Shown piece by piece: positions 1 through 8,791 of a DNA stretch of 52,087 nt (its first letter is position 1; every line of letters begins with the position of its first letter). A program made the translations under genes and the position numbers. The notes under the pieces are model-generated. The model did not search any database. It was not told the DNA's origin and saw nothing but the letters and a program-made list of their open reading frames with translations. Source of the DNA: Flavobacteriaceae bacterium (lineage in GTDB: Bacteria; Bacteroidota; Bacteroidia; Flavobacteriales; Flavobacteriaceae); NCBI GenBank assembly GCA_947482805.1, contig CANKLK010000001.1, positions 1-52,087 of the forward strand, written 5' to 3'.

Positions 1-854
1 AGTTTCATCCCTTTAGGATTAATTAAATAAGGAGTCCATTGCTCTTTGAATGATTGTTCACCAGTTAAATGGTGTCCTCTATTATAGGCTCCTCCTTTTA
101 TACCAAAACCAATTTTGGGGTCGATCGTATTCATCACCCAATTGTTAGCAACAGGGGTTTTTATAGGGTCAACATTATTAAATGTTAAAACAATTTGACG
201 ATCAGAAACATCATTGAAATACTTCTTAAATTGCTCGAATGCTTCTATCCGATAATCCTCCCACACCTTTTTTTTGTCAATGGCAAACTTGTCATCTATA
301 GGCTCTCCTTTGTAGGGTTCTTCATCACCAGTAGCTCCTGTTTTTACTTGTACAAAGGCAATACAATCAAATTTTTCTTTAGGCTGACTTCTCAAAAAAA
401 CCGAGAATTGTTTAATCATTTCAAAATAATATTTCTTATGATTTTCATTTAAATAATACGGATAATTGCCAAATTTTTTATCGTGCTTTTCAGGCTTATG
501 ACTTTTTACTTTAACCAATGGAACTCCGTTATCATAAAGCCATAATGGAGAATTTGGACCTACATTAATGCTTATTTTTACTATTTTATGGTATTTGGCT
601 GCTTTATCTAAAACCTCTTGAAACATAGAAAAATCAAATTTTTCTGGCCCCATAGACTGTACTTCAGCCCATGTTGCAGAAACTTCAATGCCCATTACAA
701 AGTCGGCCTTTGGATCAGAATAATCATTAACTCCTCCTCCACGATCCCAAACACCATAACAATTTATGGGAACGGCTATTTTTTGTGCTTGTGATTTGGT
801 AATAAAAAATAGAACAAAGCCAAGTAAGGGTATGTATTTATAAAGAGTTTGCAT
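1..854 (-). CDS. Glycoside-hydrolase-like exported TIM-barrel protein, 3' end cut by window
   Basis: The gene reads from an ATG at 854-852 leftwards without a stop to the window edge, giving 284 residues and no C-terminus. An N-terminal signal peptide (MQTLYKYIPLLGFVLFFI, then a cut near SQAQ) shows export. The early part has the glycoside hydrolase clan A look: a stretch ATWAEVQSMGPEKFDFSMF, meaning a tryptophan followed by a 'pivot then FDF' motif, then a strand with NVGPNSPLWL. A later segment VQVKTGATGDEEPYKGEP could carry the acid/base carboxylate on a strand end. I infer a secreted polysaccharide-acting enzyme, GH42/GH5-like in general appearance, but the exact family is not clear without the missing C-terminal half. 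The next gene upstream encodes a secreted carbohydrate-binding-like protein, which fits the same role. The two are 184 bases apart. Confidence 0.6.
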   Translation of the reverse strand, partial: MQTLYKYIPLLGFVLFFITKSQAQKIAVPINCYGVWDRGGGVNDYSDPKADFVMGIEVSATWAEVQSMGPEKFDFSMFQEVLDKAAKYHKIVKISINVGPNSPLWLYDNGVPLVKVKSHKPEKHDKKFGNYPYYLNENHKKYYFEMIKQFSVFLRSQPKEKFDCIAFVQVKTGATGDEEPYKGEPIDDKFAIDKKKVWEDYRIEAFEQFKKYFNDVSDRQIVLTFNNVDPIKTPVANNWVMNTIDPKIGFGIKGGAYNRGHHLTGEQSFKEQWTPYLINPKGMK

Positions 855-958
855 ATTTATTTTTTAAATTTTAATTGGTTTAAAGTTACATGAAATAACT
901 TTAATTAAAATAGACACTAGATACGAATTGGAATAGAAAATCAGACATATGATAATTA

Positions 959-1002
959 TAAAGAGAACATCCTTGTTTTAATAAACTTGAATGCTCTCTT
1001 TA
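959..1002 (-). terminator. Imperfect hairpin downstream of the T9SS gene
   Basis: The arms TAAAGAGAACAT (959-970) and ATGCTCTCTTTA (991-1002) pair over 12 positions with one mismatch around a 20-base loop. It lies 37 bases past the stop of the minus-strand gene at 1039-2472. It has no clean T tract, so it is a possible transcript end or 3' stabiliser only. Confidence 0.35.
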
Positions 1003-1038
1003 ATAAATAATAGTACTATTTCAAAATATAAAAGAAAA

Positions 1039-2472
1039 TTATTTTTTAATAAATTGTTTTGCAACAACACTTCCGTTTTCTTGCATCACTTTAACGATAT
1101 ATACTCCTTTTACTAAACCTTCAACATTCACATTTGAAGCATTGTTGTTAGATGCTACATTTCTACCTTGCATATCGTATACTTCAATTCTAGTAATGCT
1201 ATTAGTTGAACTTATATTCAAAACCTCATGAGCAGGATTTGGATATAATGAAATTGTATTAGTAGTGTTTTCAAATTCAGTAGTTACTAAAGCTGAAGGA
1301 ACAACATTATCAAATACCATTGAATCAACATATACAGAATTAGCTAAAGGATTGATATTCAACGCACCTCCAAGAATTGCACCAACAGCAGGTGCAACTG
1401 CACCTGTTGCATCACATAGTGCCCAATTTGCAGTATCTGTTTGTGGTACTGCAGGTGAAACACTGTTTGCCCCAGATGTATTTTTACAATAGGTATTTCC
1501 TGAAATTACAATGTCACCTATTACATAAGTTGCTGTTGCTATCCAAGTATTTTTAACCCCAAAGTTTAATTCTGGAAATTGAGATCCGCTATCCCAAGTA
1601 GATAAATCAAAATCATAGGTTTTATAGGTAGCATCAGAGGTAGTATAGGTTTGAATTGGATTAAAAGGAGTTGAAACACTAGCTACTTTTCCATTTAATT
1701 GAAATAATGTATTGGTTGAGGTGTTTTTTAAAGTAATGTGTGCATACCTATTTGTCCCTTCAACACGGAAAACGATAGGTGATAAAGATACTTTACCATT
1801 ATTAACACTTGCAGCATTACAGTTAACCATTAAAGTCCCCCTTGAAGATTCAGTTGCTTGAACGGCAGTTGCTCTTGTTAGAGCAGTAAAACCTTCGGTT
1901 GTAGAATCAAAATTAAATGTATTTTGTATTGGGGCTACAAAATTTCTAGGTCTAATATAATCAATACTTATTACAGTACCGACGGTACTTGGCACAGTAG
2001 CAGAGGGAACATAATTATTACCGCTCGTAGTACCATCACTAAGTTTAAATTCAAGAGAAATAGTACTTACAGTTCCAGTTGATGTCAAAGTAAAAGTATA
2101 AATTCTATAATCGGCATCAGCTGTAGTAATTACAGCATTATAAGTATTTAAAACAGCTCCAATTGTCGTAGTTAGTCTCATATAAGTTGCGGCAGAACCG
2201 TTTTTTACCCTCACCTCTATTTGATTGTTAGCAGTAGCATCTATGTTTGCGGTTGTTTTAGTGAATGTTGGATTTCTTGAAGCTCCAGAATTCCCTGTTA
2301 TAGTTGTGTATTCAATGGCAGTTCCTGTTGCATTTAGAATACCAGCAGCACCAGCTGATCCTTGAGAAGCAGTCCACCCCTCTGTATTAGAGGTAGTATT
2401 AAATTCCCACGGACCTTGAGCAAAAGTTAAAAGAGGTAGGATTAATAATAAATAAGTAATTTTTGTTTTCAT
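1039..2472 (-). CDS. Type IX secreted protein with tandem carbohydrate-binding-like modules
   Basis: This 477-residue protein has a signal peptide (MKTKITYLLLILPLLTFA, cut before QGPW) and a C-terminal type IX secretion sorting domain at about 405-477, seen as LYPNPAHEVLNI, then VYDMQGR and a final KGVYIVKV...VAKQFIKK. Between them are two similar beta-sandwich-like modules, each opening with WEFNTTSNTEGW (about 22) or FNFDSTTEGFTAL (about 186), a pattern common in bacterial carbohydrate-binding modules. A short segment at about 308-353 with TYVIGDIVISGNTYCK and two cysteines ending in NWALC resembles a CBM5/12-like chitin-binding fold and sits inside the second module. I infer a cell-surface or released glycan-binding protein. 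No catalytic domain is visible. It may act with the glycoside-hydrolase-like gene downstream at 1-854. Confidence 0.8.
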   Translation of the reverse strand: MKTKITYLLLILPLLTFAQGPWEFNTTSNTEGWTASQGSAGAAGILNATGTAIEYTTITGNSGASRNPTFTKTTANIDATANNQIEVRVKNGSAATYMRLTTTIGAVLNTYNAVITTADADYRIYTFTLTSTGTVSTISLEFKLSDGTTSGNNYVPSATVPSTVGTVISIDYIRPRNFVAPIQNTFNFDSTTEGFTALTRATAVQATESSRGTLMVNCNAASVNNGKVSLSPIVFRVEGTNRYAHITLKNTSTNTLFQLNGKVASVSTPFNPIQTYTTSDATYKTYDFDLSTWDSGSQFPELNFGVKNTWIATATYVIGDIVISGNTYCKNTSGANSVSPAVPQTDTANWALCDATGAVAPAVGAILGGALNINPLANSVYVDSMVFDNVVPSALVTTEFENTTNTISLYPNPAHEVLNISSTNSITRIEVYDMQGRNVASNNNASNVNVEGLVKGVYIVKVMQENGSVVAKQFIKK

Positions 2473-2801
2473 ATTATTAGTTTTTTTAAATTTATGTGTT
2501 AGGTAAAATTAGCTAAAACCCCAGATTAGTCTTAGTGAAAAAGTGTCATTCATAACGCTAATTTGTTTCAATTGTAATTTAAATCAAGAAGCTATTATTT
2601 ACAATGCGAGTCTAATTTATGTTTGTATTAAAAGTCAAGGACATTTAAAAACATCTAAATAAAACAAAAAAAACTGCAACAAATAAATGCCACAATCCTA
2701 ATGTATTAAATAATATCTTTTTAAACCTCGTATTGACTCTTAACTATAGTTTTAAATTGGATTGTGTTAAAAAAAAATGGTTTGATGATGCTTTCCAAGA
2801 C

Positions 2802-2839
2802 AAAAAAAGGGACAAATCTAAAAAAAATAGATTTGTCCC
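2802..2839 (-). terminator. Strong Rho-independent terminator, minus strand
   Basis: GGGACAAATCTA (2809-2820) and TAGATTTGTCCC (2828-2839) form a perfect 12-bp stem with a 7-base loop. Read on the minus strand the stem is followed directly by seven T residues (the A tract at 2802-2808). There is no T tract on the plus side. It is separated from the nearest upstream minus-strand gene (3220-3513) by another terminator, so it probably ends a different, non-coding transcript. Confidence 0.8.
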
Positions 2840-2851
2840 GTAGCGTGAAAG

Positions 2852-2925
2852 CTATTGACTTAATTTCAAACCAAATGTTAGAATTTCTAACTCATTTTGT
2901 TGAAAATATGTCTTAACAAAAAACT
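2852..2925. repeat. 74-base tandem hairpin repeat, copy 1
   Basis: This copy runs from CTATTGACTTAATTTCAAACC to AAAAAACT and matches copy 2 with only a handful of changes. Its centre GTTAGAATTTCTAAC is a perfect palindrome, flanked by further partly paired sequence (CAAATG and CATTTTG, TTTCAA and TTGAAA), so the whole unit can fold as one long imperfect hairpin. Similarity to copy 2 continues weakly to the left (GTGAA). Confidence 0.75.
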
Positions 2926-2963
2926 TTAAATTACTAAAAAGTGTTTTGGTACGACTGTGAACC

Positions 2964-3037
2964 CTATGGACTTATTTTCAAACCAAATGTTAGATTTTCT
3001 AACTCATTTTGTTGAAAATATGCCTTAACGAAAAACT
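2964..3037. repeat. 74-base tandem hairpin repeat, copy 2
   Basis: This is the second copy, exactly 112 bases from the first. Its centre is GTTAGATTTTCTAAC (6-bp arms, 3-base loop) and the outer arms pair as in copy 1. Several differences from copy 1 fall in loops or outside the arms, which would fit a conserved structure. Confidence 0.75.
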
Positions 3038-3121
3038 ATATTATTTCTCTCTATCTTAAGTAGAATTATTAAACCATTAGGTTTTTATTTTAAAAGGTTA
3101 AGAGGCAATTTTAGGGGAATT

Positions 3122-3153
3122 AAAAAACCCTCAAGAGATAACTAGAGGGTTTT
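3122..3153 (-). terminator. Rho-independent terminator of the 3220-3513 gene
   Basis: On the minus strand AAAACCCTC and GAGGGTTTTTT form a stem with a 12-base loop and a run of T residues. It lies 67 bases past the stop of the minus-strand gene at 3220-3513 and should end its transcript. Confidence 0.75.
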
Positions 3154-3219
3154 GGTTTAAATTGTAAACTCTATAATACTATTAAATAATTTTAAGGAGT
3201 TTTTATTACACTTTTGAAA

Positions 3220-3513
3220 TTACTTTCTTGCATCACTAATTCCTCTTAAGAATCCATCATTGTAACCATCTCTGTATGAATCTGACGACTTAGGGTATTG
3301 AGGATAAGGAGCATATGGTGCATAAGGACAATATGCATTTTTTCCTTTTTCCTCTTTCCAACCCTCACAATGACCATCTTTCCAACCATCTTGATATTTT
3401 GTAGTTAATATTTTAACATTAACTACTTTAGAATTTTGAAAATTAATTCCAGAAAAAGAGTAAAGAGCAAAAAAACTAAAAACAAACATAACTTGTAAAA
3501 CAACTTTTTTCAT
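3220..3513 (-). CDS. Small exported protein with YxDGxxDG repeats
   Basis: The product has 97 residues. Residues 1-22 (MKKVVLQVMFVFSFFALYSFSG) form a hydrophobic signal sequence. The mature part has two related motifs, YQDGWKDGHCEGWKEEKG (about 40-57) and YRDGYNDGFLRGISDA (about 80-95), separated by a Tyr/Pro-rich linker with YAPYAPYPQYPK. I do not recognise a named family. The repeat with spaced Asp-Gly pairs recalls small surface or ligand-binding repeats, but that is only a resemblance. It appears monocistronic, with its own terminator at 3122-3153 and a 272-base gap on the other side. Confidence 0.7.
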   Translation of the reverse strand: MKKVVLQVMFVFSFFALYSFSGINFQNSKVVNVKILTTKYQDGWKDGHCEGWKEEKGKNAYCPYAPYAPYPQYPKSSDSYRDGYNDGFLRGISDARK

Positions 3514-3785
3514 AATTATAATATTTTATTTCTAAAAATATGGTTTTTTAGATTTTACCTCGTTTAGATTATGGTTTCTGAACTCCATTTTTATTATTAA
3601 AATATTTTAATATTATATAAAATTACAAATAAAAACATTAACTTTTTTATAAATTTAGTTAACGTATATATTTCATTATTAAACGTAAAAAAAATATGAA
3701 CAGAAATAAATTGTTTGTCTTAAACTAAAGTGAACTTTTCATAAGAAAGTAATTATTTAATAATACTAAATGAATTATTACTATA
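3514..3785. other. Intergenic region, no gene seen
   Basis: This is AT-rich sequence between the small exported gene and the TPR gene. It should contain the promoter of the 3220-3513 gene, but I could not point to a full flavobacterial -33/-7 pair in it. No repeat or hairpin stands out. Confidence 0.4.
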
Positions 3786-4502
3786 CTAATTATCACAGAC
3801 TTTACGAATAAAGTCAATTTGTTCCTTCACTAAATATGTCTTATATTTTAATGATGAATTAAAATCATTACAAAAGTCCTTTTGATTTAAAGAATACTTC
3901 GCAACGCCTTTCATATATAATATTGAACATATAATTAGTGGATTATTTAACTTTTGTAAATTGTATTGTTTTTCAGCAAGATTTAAAGCATCTAAACCTT
4001 TAATGTTGTCTTTTTGCTGAATGTAAAGTCTTGAAAGATTAAAAATTGCATCCACATCATTAGAGTTTAGTTTTAAAGCATTTTTAAAATCACCAATTCC
4101 CATTTCAGTTTCGTTTAGAAAACCATATACACCACCTCTGCCAACATAAGCTAAAATTAAATAAATAGTGTCTTTTTCATTTTCAATTATAACAGAATAA
4201 TCACTAATTGCATTTTTAAGTAAATTTAACTGAATATATGCTGAAGCTCTTGCCAAATATGCATCTGTGGATAGGTAATTTTGTTTTTTATCTTCTTCGA
4301 TTGTAATTGTAAGTTGTTTTACGGCATTATTAAAATCGCTATTATTAATAAAGTCAATTCCACTATTATATGCTGAATTTGACTTTTCGGATGAAATGAA
4401 TTTATTTTTTTCATTTCCAATATAAGACCTAAACTCATTATTCTGTGAAAATGAATTTGAACAAATTAAAAGCATCAGAAAATAAATATATTTATAATTC
4501 AT
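3786..4502 (-). CDS. Exported TPR-repeat protein
   Basis: The product has 238 residues with a signal peptide (MNYKYIYFLMLLICSNSFSQ). The mature protein is made of helical tetratricopeptide-like units, for example YNSGIDFINNSDFNNAVKQL, AYLARASAYIQLNLLKNAIS, GIGDFKNALKLN and AIFNLSRLYIQQKDN, so it is a protein-protein interaction scaffold. It is the last gene of the ten-gene minus-strand run that starts at 15022 and follows the larger TPR gene by 33 bases, which suggests co-expression with the caspase and FISUMP proteins. No enzymatic motif is visible. Confidence 0.75.
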   Translation of the reverse strand: MNYKYIYFLMLLICSNSFSQNNEFRSYIGNEKNKFISSEKSNSAYNSGIDFINNSDFNNAVKQLTITIEEDKKQNYLSTDAYLARASAYIQLNLLKNAISDYSVIIENEKDTIYLILAYVGRGGVYGFLNETEMGIGDFKNALKLNSNDVDAIFNLSRLYIQQKDNIKGLDALNLAEKQYNLQKLNNPLIICSILYMKGVAKYSLNQKDFCNDFNSSLKYKTYLVKEQIDFIRKVCDN

Positions 4503-4535
4503 AATTTATATAAATATTAAAAGTTAATAAATATT

Positions 4536-6257
4536 TTAATTACAATTCTTATTTATTGATTTATAGGCTTCATCTACTCCTAATTCTGCTGCTTTACTAA
4601 AATCCTCACAAGCACCTTTTTTATCTTTAATCATTTTTTTTGCTTCTCCTCTATATAGATAAGCTCCTCCGTTTTTGGGGTCAAGCAAAATAACATTGGA
4701 ATAATCGGCGATGGCTCCTTTATAATCATCTATATTATACTTTGCAATTCCTCTATTTAAATAATAATAATAATCTTCTTTTGGTTCCAATAAAATGGCT
4801 TTTGAATAATCTTCAATAGCTCCTTTGTAGTCATTTAAATCAAACTTTAACACTGCTCTTTTGTCATATAAATAATCGTCAGGTTTTAATTCAATTGCTT
4901 TAGAATAATCTGCTAAAGCCCCACTGTAATCTTTTAACTCCTCTTTTGCTAATGCCCTTTTTTCATAATGGTGACTTTTATTCGGGTCTAATTCAATTGC
5001 TTTAGTAAAATAATAAATTGCCTTATTTAAGTTTTTTATATCTAAATTAAACATAAATGAATAAATTTGAGTAATTCCATCATTAATAAAACCATATGCA
5101 ATTTTTAAATTTGCTTCTGCCTTATTTTGAGATTTTTCAATATATCTATTGAAATCATCAGATGCTCCTGATTCGTTCTTTTGCAAATACAATAAAAATG
5201 CTCTGCCATAATACGCCTCTCGCTGTTCAAGACTGTCAACTAACGTTTCTGGCAATAAATCAATAGATTTAGTAAAATAGTCTATAGCAGTAATGTATTC
5301 TTTTTCAAAAATAAACCTTCCTGCAATTTCAGATAATGCTTCAGATGGATTAGTACTGTACTTTACATAGTAATTAATGTCTTTATCAAAACCTTCAAAA
5401 TCTTTATTAGAATATTTATAAAAACCTCTAATAAAATAAATATGCTTAGTACCTCTTCCGTAATCATAAGTTGAATCTAATTCAATTACTCTATTTATAT
5501 CTTCAATTGCCTCATTATAATTATTTGGGTTGGCTTTCGCTCTTGCTCTATTAAAAAGAAATTTAGTGTTATTTGGTTCGATTTCTAATGCTTTTGTATA
5601 ATCAGATATGGCTCCATCATAGTCTTCCAAGTCGTATTTATTATATCCCCTGAAAAAAAGTGCTGAAGCGTCATTAGGATTCAAACTGATTGCTTTTGAA
5701 TAATCCGAAATAGCAGCATCATAATTACTATACATTAATTTCCCTCTGGCTTTATAGGCGTCAGCATATTTTGGATTTAGAGAAATTGCTTTAGTGTAAT
5801 CCGCAATTGCTCCATCTGTGTCATTTAATTCTTCCTTTAAATCACCTCGTAACTTGAATAATGTTGCGTCTTTAGGATTTTTAATTATAGCTTTGTTAAT
5901 AGATGCAATGGATTGTATTTTTAATTCTTCCGCCCTCACTTGAAACTTAATATTACTTCCCCTTAATTCCTGAAATTCTTCCAACACATTCCAAACTATA
6001 TTTTTTTTACCTGAAATTACTTTATCGCCTACATTTCCCGTGACTTTTTTCAAAGGACCTTGCCAAGTAGCTCCACCATTTATAGAAACAAACAGACTCA
6101 CTTTACAAGGAGTTTTGGTTTCTAAATCATAGCTAACTAAAATATTACTTTGCTCCTGCTTAAAAGTAATATTACTTACTTTTTGAGAGTAAGTTGTAAA
6201 TACATTAAGTACAGTTAAAATTAAAAATATTTGTTTTGTATAATTCATAAAATTCAT
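4536..6257 (-). CDS. Exported protein: shared beta-module plus long TPR array
   Basis: The product has 573 residues. After a signal peptide (MNFMNYTKQIFLILTVLNVF, cut near YSQ) comes the shared module (about 25-112) that opens KVSNITFKQEQSNILVSY and contains NGGATWQGPLKKVTG and WNVLEEFQELRG. The same module is found in three FISUMP genes of this cluster. The remainder, about 120-573, is a long array of TPR units with the classical A-DY-KAI-L-P pattern (DGAIADYTKAISLNPKYADA and many more). The start codon directly abuts the stop of the preceding gene (TAAATG), implying translational coupling; a second ATG three codons inside (6248) is an alternative. Within the cluster it is probably a periplasmic or surface scaffold that pairs with the FISUMP and caspase proteins. 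Confidence 0.8.
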   Translation of the reverse strand: MNFMNYTKQIFLILTVLNVFTTYSQKVSNITFKQEQSNILVSYDLETKTPCKVSLFVSINGGATWQGPLKKVTGNVGDKVISGKKNIVWNVLEEFQELRGSNIKFQVRAEELKIQSIASINKAIIKNPKDATLFKLRGDLKEELNDTDGAIADYTKAISLNPKYADAYKARGKLMYSNYDAAISDYSKAISLNPNDASALFFRGYNKYDLEDYDGAISDYTKALEIEPNNTKFLFNRARAKANPNNYNEAIEDINRVIELDSTYDYGRGTKHIYFIRGFYKYSNKDFEGFDKDINYYVKYSTNPSEALSEIAGRFIFEKEYITAIDYFTKSIDLLPETLVDSLEQREAYYGRAFLLYLQKNESGASDDFNRYIEKSQNKAEANLKIAYGFINDGITQIYSFMFNLDIKNLNKAIYYFTKAIELDPNKSHHYEKRALAKEELKDYSGALADYSKAIELKPDDYLYDKRAVLKFDLNDYKGAIEDYSKAILLEPKEDYYYYLNRGIAKYNIDDYKGAIADYSNVILLDPKNGGAYLYRGEAKKMIKDKKGACEDFSKAAELGVDEAYKSINKNCN

Positions 6258-7082
6258 TTAATCTTTAATACAGCGAACCGAAAAACCTTCTTTTATATTG
6301 GCTTGATATCTTCCATTTACTTTATTTTCAAAATTTAGATAATGGTATAAAGCTGAAAAAGGTATAGATTCTGTTGAACTCCACCAAAATCCATTAATTC
6401 CAATTAAATCAAATTCGCCATTACCATTTCTATAGCCTCCAGCAAGAGCATTAAATTCATTACTTTTTTTGAGTTCTAATAAATTCAACTCCGAATCCTT
6501 TGCTACGTGAAAACCTTCTGGTGCTAGTCCTCTTGAATCATTTACAGCATACCAATTGTATAATTTACCATAAATTGTACCATTGTTAGAATCATTTTTG
6601 TAATAACACCAAGCTCCAGTTTTTAACTTTGACCATTCATTTTCATCGTTAACTTCGGGAATTATATCCCCATTTCTATAAGTTGAAACATTTAAATTCT
6701 TAACCATCCATGATATATTTTCAATTTTAACAATTTCATAATCATCTTGAGCAATAATTTTAAACATAATTTCGCTACCTCTTAATTCTTCAAATTCCTC
6801 CAACACATTCCATAAAATACTATTTTTATCTGAAACTACTTTATCGCCTACATTTCCAGTGACTTTTTTCAAAGGTCCTTGCCATGAAGTTCCTCCATTT
6901 GTAGAAACATACAAACTTACTTTACATGGCGTTTTGGTTTCTAAATCATAAGAAACAACAATATTACTTTGCTCCTGCTTAAAAGTAATATTACTTACTT
7001 TCTGAGCATGGGTAGTTAAAACTAAAAGGCAAATAAATATTAGATAAAAATAGTTATATTTTACCATGTTAATGTTTTCCAT
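6258..7082 (-). CDS. Exported FISUMP-domain protein with shared N-terminal module
   Basis: The product has 274 residues: a signal peptide, the shared beta-module (about 27-110) and a FISUMP domain (Fibrobacter succinogenes major paralogous domain, a C-type-lectin-like fold) at about 119-274. FISUMP hallmarks are WMVKNLNVSTYRNGDIIPEV, GAWCYY, IYGKLYNWYAV, GLAPEGFHV, GFWWSSTES and the C-terminal GFSVRCIKD. Such domains are thought to bind ligands at the cell surface. The gene overlaps the caspase gene by 22 bases. The internal ATG at 7067 forms ATGGTAA with the caspase stop and leaves a better signal peptide (MVKYNYFYLIFICLLVLTTHA), so it may be the true start. Base composition is ordinary at the 3' end, unlike its paralogue at 11841-12734. 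Confidence 0.8.
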   Translation of the reverse strand: MENINMVKYNYFYLIFICLLVLTTHAQKVSNITFKQEQSNIVVSYDLETKTPCKVSLYVSTNGGTSWQGPLKKVTGNVGDKVVSDKNSILWNVLEEFEELRGSEIMFKIIAQDDYEIVKIENISWMVKNLNVSTYRNGDIIPEVNDENEWSKLKTGAWCYYKNDSNNGTIYGKLYNWYAVNDSRGLAPEGFHVAKDSELNLLELKKSNEFNALAGGYRNGNGEFDLIGINGFWWSSTESIPFSALYHYLNFENKVNGRYQANIKEGFSVRCIKD

Positions 7083-8743
7083 CCTTCACCTATTTCTATC
7101 CCAGGCATAACCTCAGGAGTTTGTGTTTTTCCAATTTTTAATACTTCTTTACTTACTTGATAATTAACGTCTATAAACAATTCATTGAAAGTTCTAGTTC
7201 CAGAATACTCTTTTAAGTTTTTCAATAAAAAGTAAGTGAAATAACCATGCTGCTTTTCATTAAATACCGCACTTGATTCTGTTCCTTTACTAGAAGAAAA
7301 AACGACTAAATTTCCTTGAACAGCATCCATTTTTGGTTTTACTTTTATCCCTTTTAAAGCTACTAATTCTTTGTTTCTAGCACCACCAGAAAAGCAAGCA
7401 TCTAAAACAACGGTTGCTTTCAAAGTTGGGAATTTTGTCAATTTTGAATATAAATCTACAATTGAAACTCCTTCTTGAGGGTTATTCCCATTTACATCAA
7501 CAGGAATTAAAAAAGGTTCTTTAGTGTTTTCATCAGGCAAACCATGACCACTATAGTAAAATAATACTTCGGCTTTTCCTTTTTCAATTTCAATCGCTTT
7601 CTGTAACTTTTCAATATTCTGTTTTATCTGGGAACTTGTAGGGTCTATTAATAAATAGATTTGGTCTTTTGGGTAACCAAGTGTTATAGTAGCATATTCA
7701 GCAAAAACACGAGCGTCATTGGCAGCAAAATCAACATTTACTTCTTTATCCAATCCAGTTTGGTACTTTGCATAATCCTCACAGCCAATAATTAATGCAT
7801 ATTTTTTGGGATTTAACGGCAATCCTTTTGGAATATCTTTGTCAACATCACTTCTTAGAGAAGCAGCAACTATAGCTACTTTTTCTTCAGCTCCTGATTG
7901 AATAACAATTTTTTGCTGTGCCAATGCTTGATTTAAATTGAAACTTTTATCCCAATTTTCTGCAAAACGTTTGTTCGTTTCTGAAAGCGTTACTTCAATT
8001 GGCAAAGTACTTCCTGAATATTTAGAGTTCATAATCATTTCATATTCTATACTTTTTTTCTCACCTGGTGCTAACTTATCAAATTTAACAAAGGCATCAC
8101 CGTTGGTCATATACACATTATCTGGTACTTTCAAATTTACTGTAACCTCTTTTGCAATACCTTGCCCTAAGTTCTGAACCAATAATTGTAAGGAAAATGG
8201 CTTTTTAAGTTCTAGATTCGTACTTCCTGCAGCACCAGAAAATATCACATAATCTACTACTTTCACCTCTGGAGCTAAAAATTTTCTTGTATTAACTTGT
8301 AGGGTTACTTTTTCTGTTCCAAATCCATTTGGTTCTTCTACTTCCAATGTTATTTCAACAGTTCCATCGACAGTATTAATGTCGCTACTTATTGGCAATT
8401 CATAAGATCGAATACCACCAAGTTTATCAACTTTAAGCATCGATTGTTTGCTTTTAATAGTAATTCCAGTAGTTGTTCCTGTTGCTTTAAGTGAAGCATT
8501 TAAATTTAGTGCATCCCCTTTTCCAGTGTTTTTAAGTTTAAATACGATGCTACAATTTTCATTGGCATTTATGGCTTTATTGCCATCTGCATCTACAAAA
8601 ATAGGTGCTTCAACAAATTCTAGTAAAGGCGGCTCAATTTTTTTTCGAATATCAAATGACCCAGATGATGATGTGGCTGTGTTTTGAGCAATAGTAATAA
8701 TGCTAAAAAAGAAGTAAATGCTGATAAATACTGTTTTTTTCAT
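7061..8743 (-). CDS. Exported caspase-family (C14) protease with N-terminal CARDB-like domains
   Basis: The product has 560 residues with a signal peptide (MKKTVFISIYFFFSIITIA). Residues about 40-265 form two CARDB/NEW3-like beta-sandwich repeats, each with a KNTGKGDALN or QNLGQGIAKEV motif. Residues about 312-555 are a caspase/metacaspase p20 domain: KKYALIIGCEDY, the histidine motif FYYSGHG (His400) and the cysteine motif VVLDACFSGG (Cys450), so the catalytic pair is intact. Basic or acidic substrate preference cannot be judged. It follows a second caspase gene by 48 bases and overlaps the FISUMP gene. Export is notable because most prokaryotic caspase-like effectors described in immunity are cytoplasmic. 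Confidence 0.88.
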   Translation of the reverse strand: MKKTVFISIYFFFSIITIAQNTATSSSGSFDIRKKIEPPLLEFVEAPIFVDADGNKAINANENCSIVFKLKNTGKGDALNLNASLKATGTTTGITIKSKQSMLKVDKLGGIRSYELPISSDINTVDGTVEITLEVEEPNGFGTEKVTLQVNTRKFLAPEVKVVDYVIFSGAAGSTNLELKKPFSLQLLVQNLGQGIAKEVTVNLKVPDNVYMTNGDAFVKFDKLAPGEKKSIEYEMIMNSKYSGSTLPIEVTLSETNKRFAENWDKSFNLNQALAQQKIVIQSGAEEKVAIVAASLRSDVDKDIPKGLPLNPKKYALIIGCEDYAKYQTGLDKEVNVDFAANDARVFAEYATITLGYPKDQIYLLIDPTSSQIKQNIEKLQKAIEIEKGKAEVLFYYSGHGLPDENTKEPFLIPVDVNGNNPQEGVSIVDLYSKLTKFPTLKATVVLDACFSGGARNKELVALKGIKVKPKMDAVQGNLVVFSSSKGTESSAVFNEKQHGYFTYFLLKNLKEYSGTRTFNELFIDVNYQVSKEVLKIGKTQTPEVMPGIEIGEGWKTLTW

Positions 8744-8791
8744 AGTAGTAATATTTAGACTAATCGATTCTGTATAACTAAGTTTAATTAT

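Larger units (their letters stand above)
2473..3219. other. 747-base non-coding stretch with structured repeats
   Basis: No convincing reading frame was found here. The stretch holds two copies of a 74-base hairpin-containing repeat (2852-2925 and 2964-3037) and two minus-strand terminator-like hairpins (2802-2839 and 3122-3153). The part from 2473 to about 2800 is AT-rich upstream sequence of the T9SS gene with nothing else that I can name. The layout would suit a small minus-strand RNA ending at 2802. Confidence 0.5.

Noticed and set aside
1265..1492. 75-codon plus-strand open frame inside the T9SS gene
   Set aside because: It lies wholly in the antisense of a well-supported coding gene and has no family or start context.
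2852..3037. CRISPR array or integron attC sites
   Set aside because: Only two units, 112 bases apart, with long imperfect hairpins and no cas, integrase or further repeats nearby. GTT...AAC ends alone do not support attC.
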